Positions 63,339 to 64,000 of a stretch of 64,000 bases of DNA are shown one piece after another. A program made the translations under genes and the position numbers. This DNA is from Kushneria marisflavi (GTDB taxonomy: Bacteria; Pseudomonadota; Gammaproteobacteria; Pseudomonadales; Halomonadaceae): positions 3,410,001-3,474,000 of the forward strand of contig NZ_CP021358.1 of assembly GCF_002157205.1 (NCBI RefSeq), written 5' to 3'. Under the pieces are notes generated by a model that made no database searches, was not told the origin of the DNA, and saw only the letters and a list, made by a program, of their open reading frames with translations. Positions within the stretch are counted from its first letter, which is position 1, and each line of letters opens with the position of its first letter.

Positions 63339-64000
63339 TCAGGTCTGCGGTTGGTCCAGATGCCGCACCGAGGCGACCAGATCATTAAAGCGCTCGCCCT
63401 GCAGCAGCACGTGCGCTTTCAGCTCACGCTGGGCGGTGTCGGCATCGCCGGCGATCAGGGCAGCCACAATGCGTTCGTGCTCGCACCATGAACTTTCCAG
63501 TCGCTGTCGGGCATGCAGCTGCAGGCGTCGGTAGGGTTTCAGCATGGCATGCAGACGTCTGGCTTCCTGGGCCAGAAAGGCGTTACGGCTGCCTTCATAA
63601 ATCAGGCGGTGAAACTCGCCGTTTTCGTAGTAGTAGCCGTTGACATCCCCTTCGAGCATGAACTGACGACACGCCGCCTGCGCCCGTTGCAGTGCCGAAA
63701 GCGTCTCGGCATTCATGCGCCGAGCCGCCAGCCGGCCGCACATGCCCTCAAGCTCTGCCATGACTTCAAAGCGTTCGACCAGTTCGGTCACGCTCAAACG
63801 GGCCACAAAGGTGCCGCGCTTGGGCGCCACCTTCACCATGCCCGAGGCTGCCAGATGCGCCAGTGCCTCGCGGATGGGCGTGCGCGAACACTCATACTGT
63901 CGGGCCAGCGCTTCCGGGTCGAGGCGATCGCCCGGGGCATAGTGGCCCTCGACAATGGCATCTTCCAGCAGGTCACGAAGTCGCTGCGCCTGGGGGACAC
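63339..64000 (-). CDS. Second GntR-family regulator (FCD type), 5' end beyond the window
   Basis: An open frame runs from the right edge to a stop at 63339 on the minus strand; its start lies outside. The wing helix is visible (L-E-D-A-I-V-E-G-H-Y-A-P-G-D-R-L; Q-Y-E-C-S-R-T-P-I-R-E-A-L). The FCD part has E-L-E-G-M-C-G-R-L-A-A-R-R and E-F-H-R-L-I-Y-E-G-S-R-N. It is convergent with the FadR-type gene, with 16 bp between stops. Its target is unknown. Confidence 0.9.
   Translation of the reverse strand, partial: VPQAQRLRDLLEDAIVEGHYAPGDRLDPEALARQYECSRTPIREALAHLAASGMVKVAPKRGTFVARLSVTELVERFEVMAELEGMCGRLAARRMNAETLSALQRAQAACRQFMLEGDVNGYYYENGEFHRLIYEGSRNAFLAQEARRLHAMLKPYRRLQLHARQRLESSWCEHERIVAALIAGDADTAQRELKAHVLLQGERFNDLVASVRHLDQPQT

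Noticed and set aside
1..64000. Search for CRISPR arrays, tRNA/rRNA genes, insertion sequences, integrases and attachment repeats
   Set aside because: None was recognised by eye; the sugar-acid island has no mobile-element genes at its visible borders, so recent transfer is not supported here.

Overview
The window reads as one contiguous chromosomal segment of a gammaproteobacterium, most likely a member of the Halomonadaceae (Halomonas/Kushneria/Cobetia type). This is inferred from gene content and order: ftsZ-lpxC-dciA-secA-argJ-mutT/thiE, pilDCB divergent from pilA, the serC-pheA-tyrA/aroA-cmk-rpsA string, abundant TRAP and tripartite tricarboxylate (TTT) transporters, and moderately high GC with G/C-rich third codon positions. 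No species can be named from the sequence alone.

Layout. 0-9.4 kb is the end of the division/cell-wall cluster and the secA region: ftsA (3' end), ftsZ, lpxC, dciA, a small secreted ORF directly upstream of secA, secA, argJ, a Nudix/ThiE-like fusion, yacG and coaE. 9.4-14 kb is the type IV pilus set pilD-pilC-pilB (minus) and pilA (plus). 14-17.8 kb holds trkH, a PlsC-like acyltransferase and rdgC. 18-28.2 kb is gyrA, then serC, pheA, a tyrA-aroA fusion and cmk with short gaps or 4-bp overlaps, then rpsA and a cysteine-poor rpmJ. 28.3-41.7 kb is mixed housekeeping: aldo/keto reductase, purM-purN, hda, a CsbD-like membrane protein, an M14-type hydrolase with an amino-acid binding protein, a FAN1-like nuclease plus a nuclease-helicase fusion, a serine acetyltransferase, an SDR and a YqaE/Pmp3 peptide.

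41.7-64 kb is a large catabolic island for sugar acids. It contains a TRAP transporter (dctPQM) with uronate dehydrogenase, two glucarate dehydratases, an L-talarate/galactarate dehydratase, 5-dehydro-4-deoxyglucarate dehydratase (kdgD), 2-oxoglutarate semialdehyde dehydrogenase, a YiaK-like reductase, two TTT transporters plus an orphan TctC, and LacI-, FadR- and GntR-type regulators. Together these give an oxidative uronate route: uronate -> aldarate -> 5-dehydro-4-deoxyglucarate -> 2,5-dioxopentanoate -> 2-oxoglutarate. No aldarolactonase is seen.

The most interesting signals are: (1) a small signal-peptide ORF in the secM position, ending with R-x-G-P-P, whose last codons form one arm of a hairpin next to the secA ribosome binding site, so it is a candidate translation-arrest secretion monitor; (2) a nearly identical 14-bp element (TATGATGTATGACA) in front of four transcription units of the island, including the FadR-type regulator, which outlines a regulon; (3) an identical 19-bp LacI-type operator on both sides of the lacI gene, pairing an orphan TctC with the talarate/galactarate dehydratase; (4) a two-gene cassette of a VRR-NUC nuclease and a Cas4-like-nuclease/DinG-like-helicase fusion with an SOS-box-like palindrome over the first start codon.
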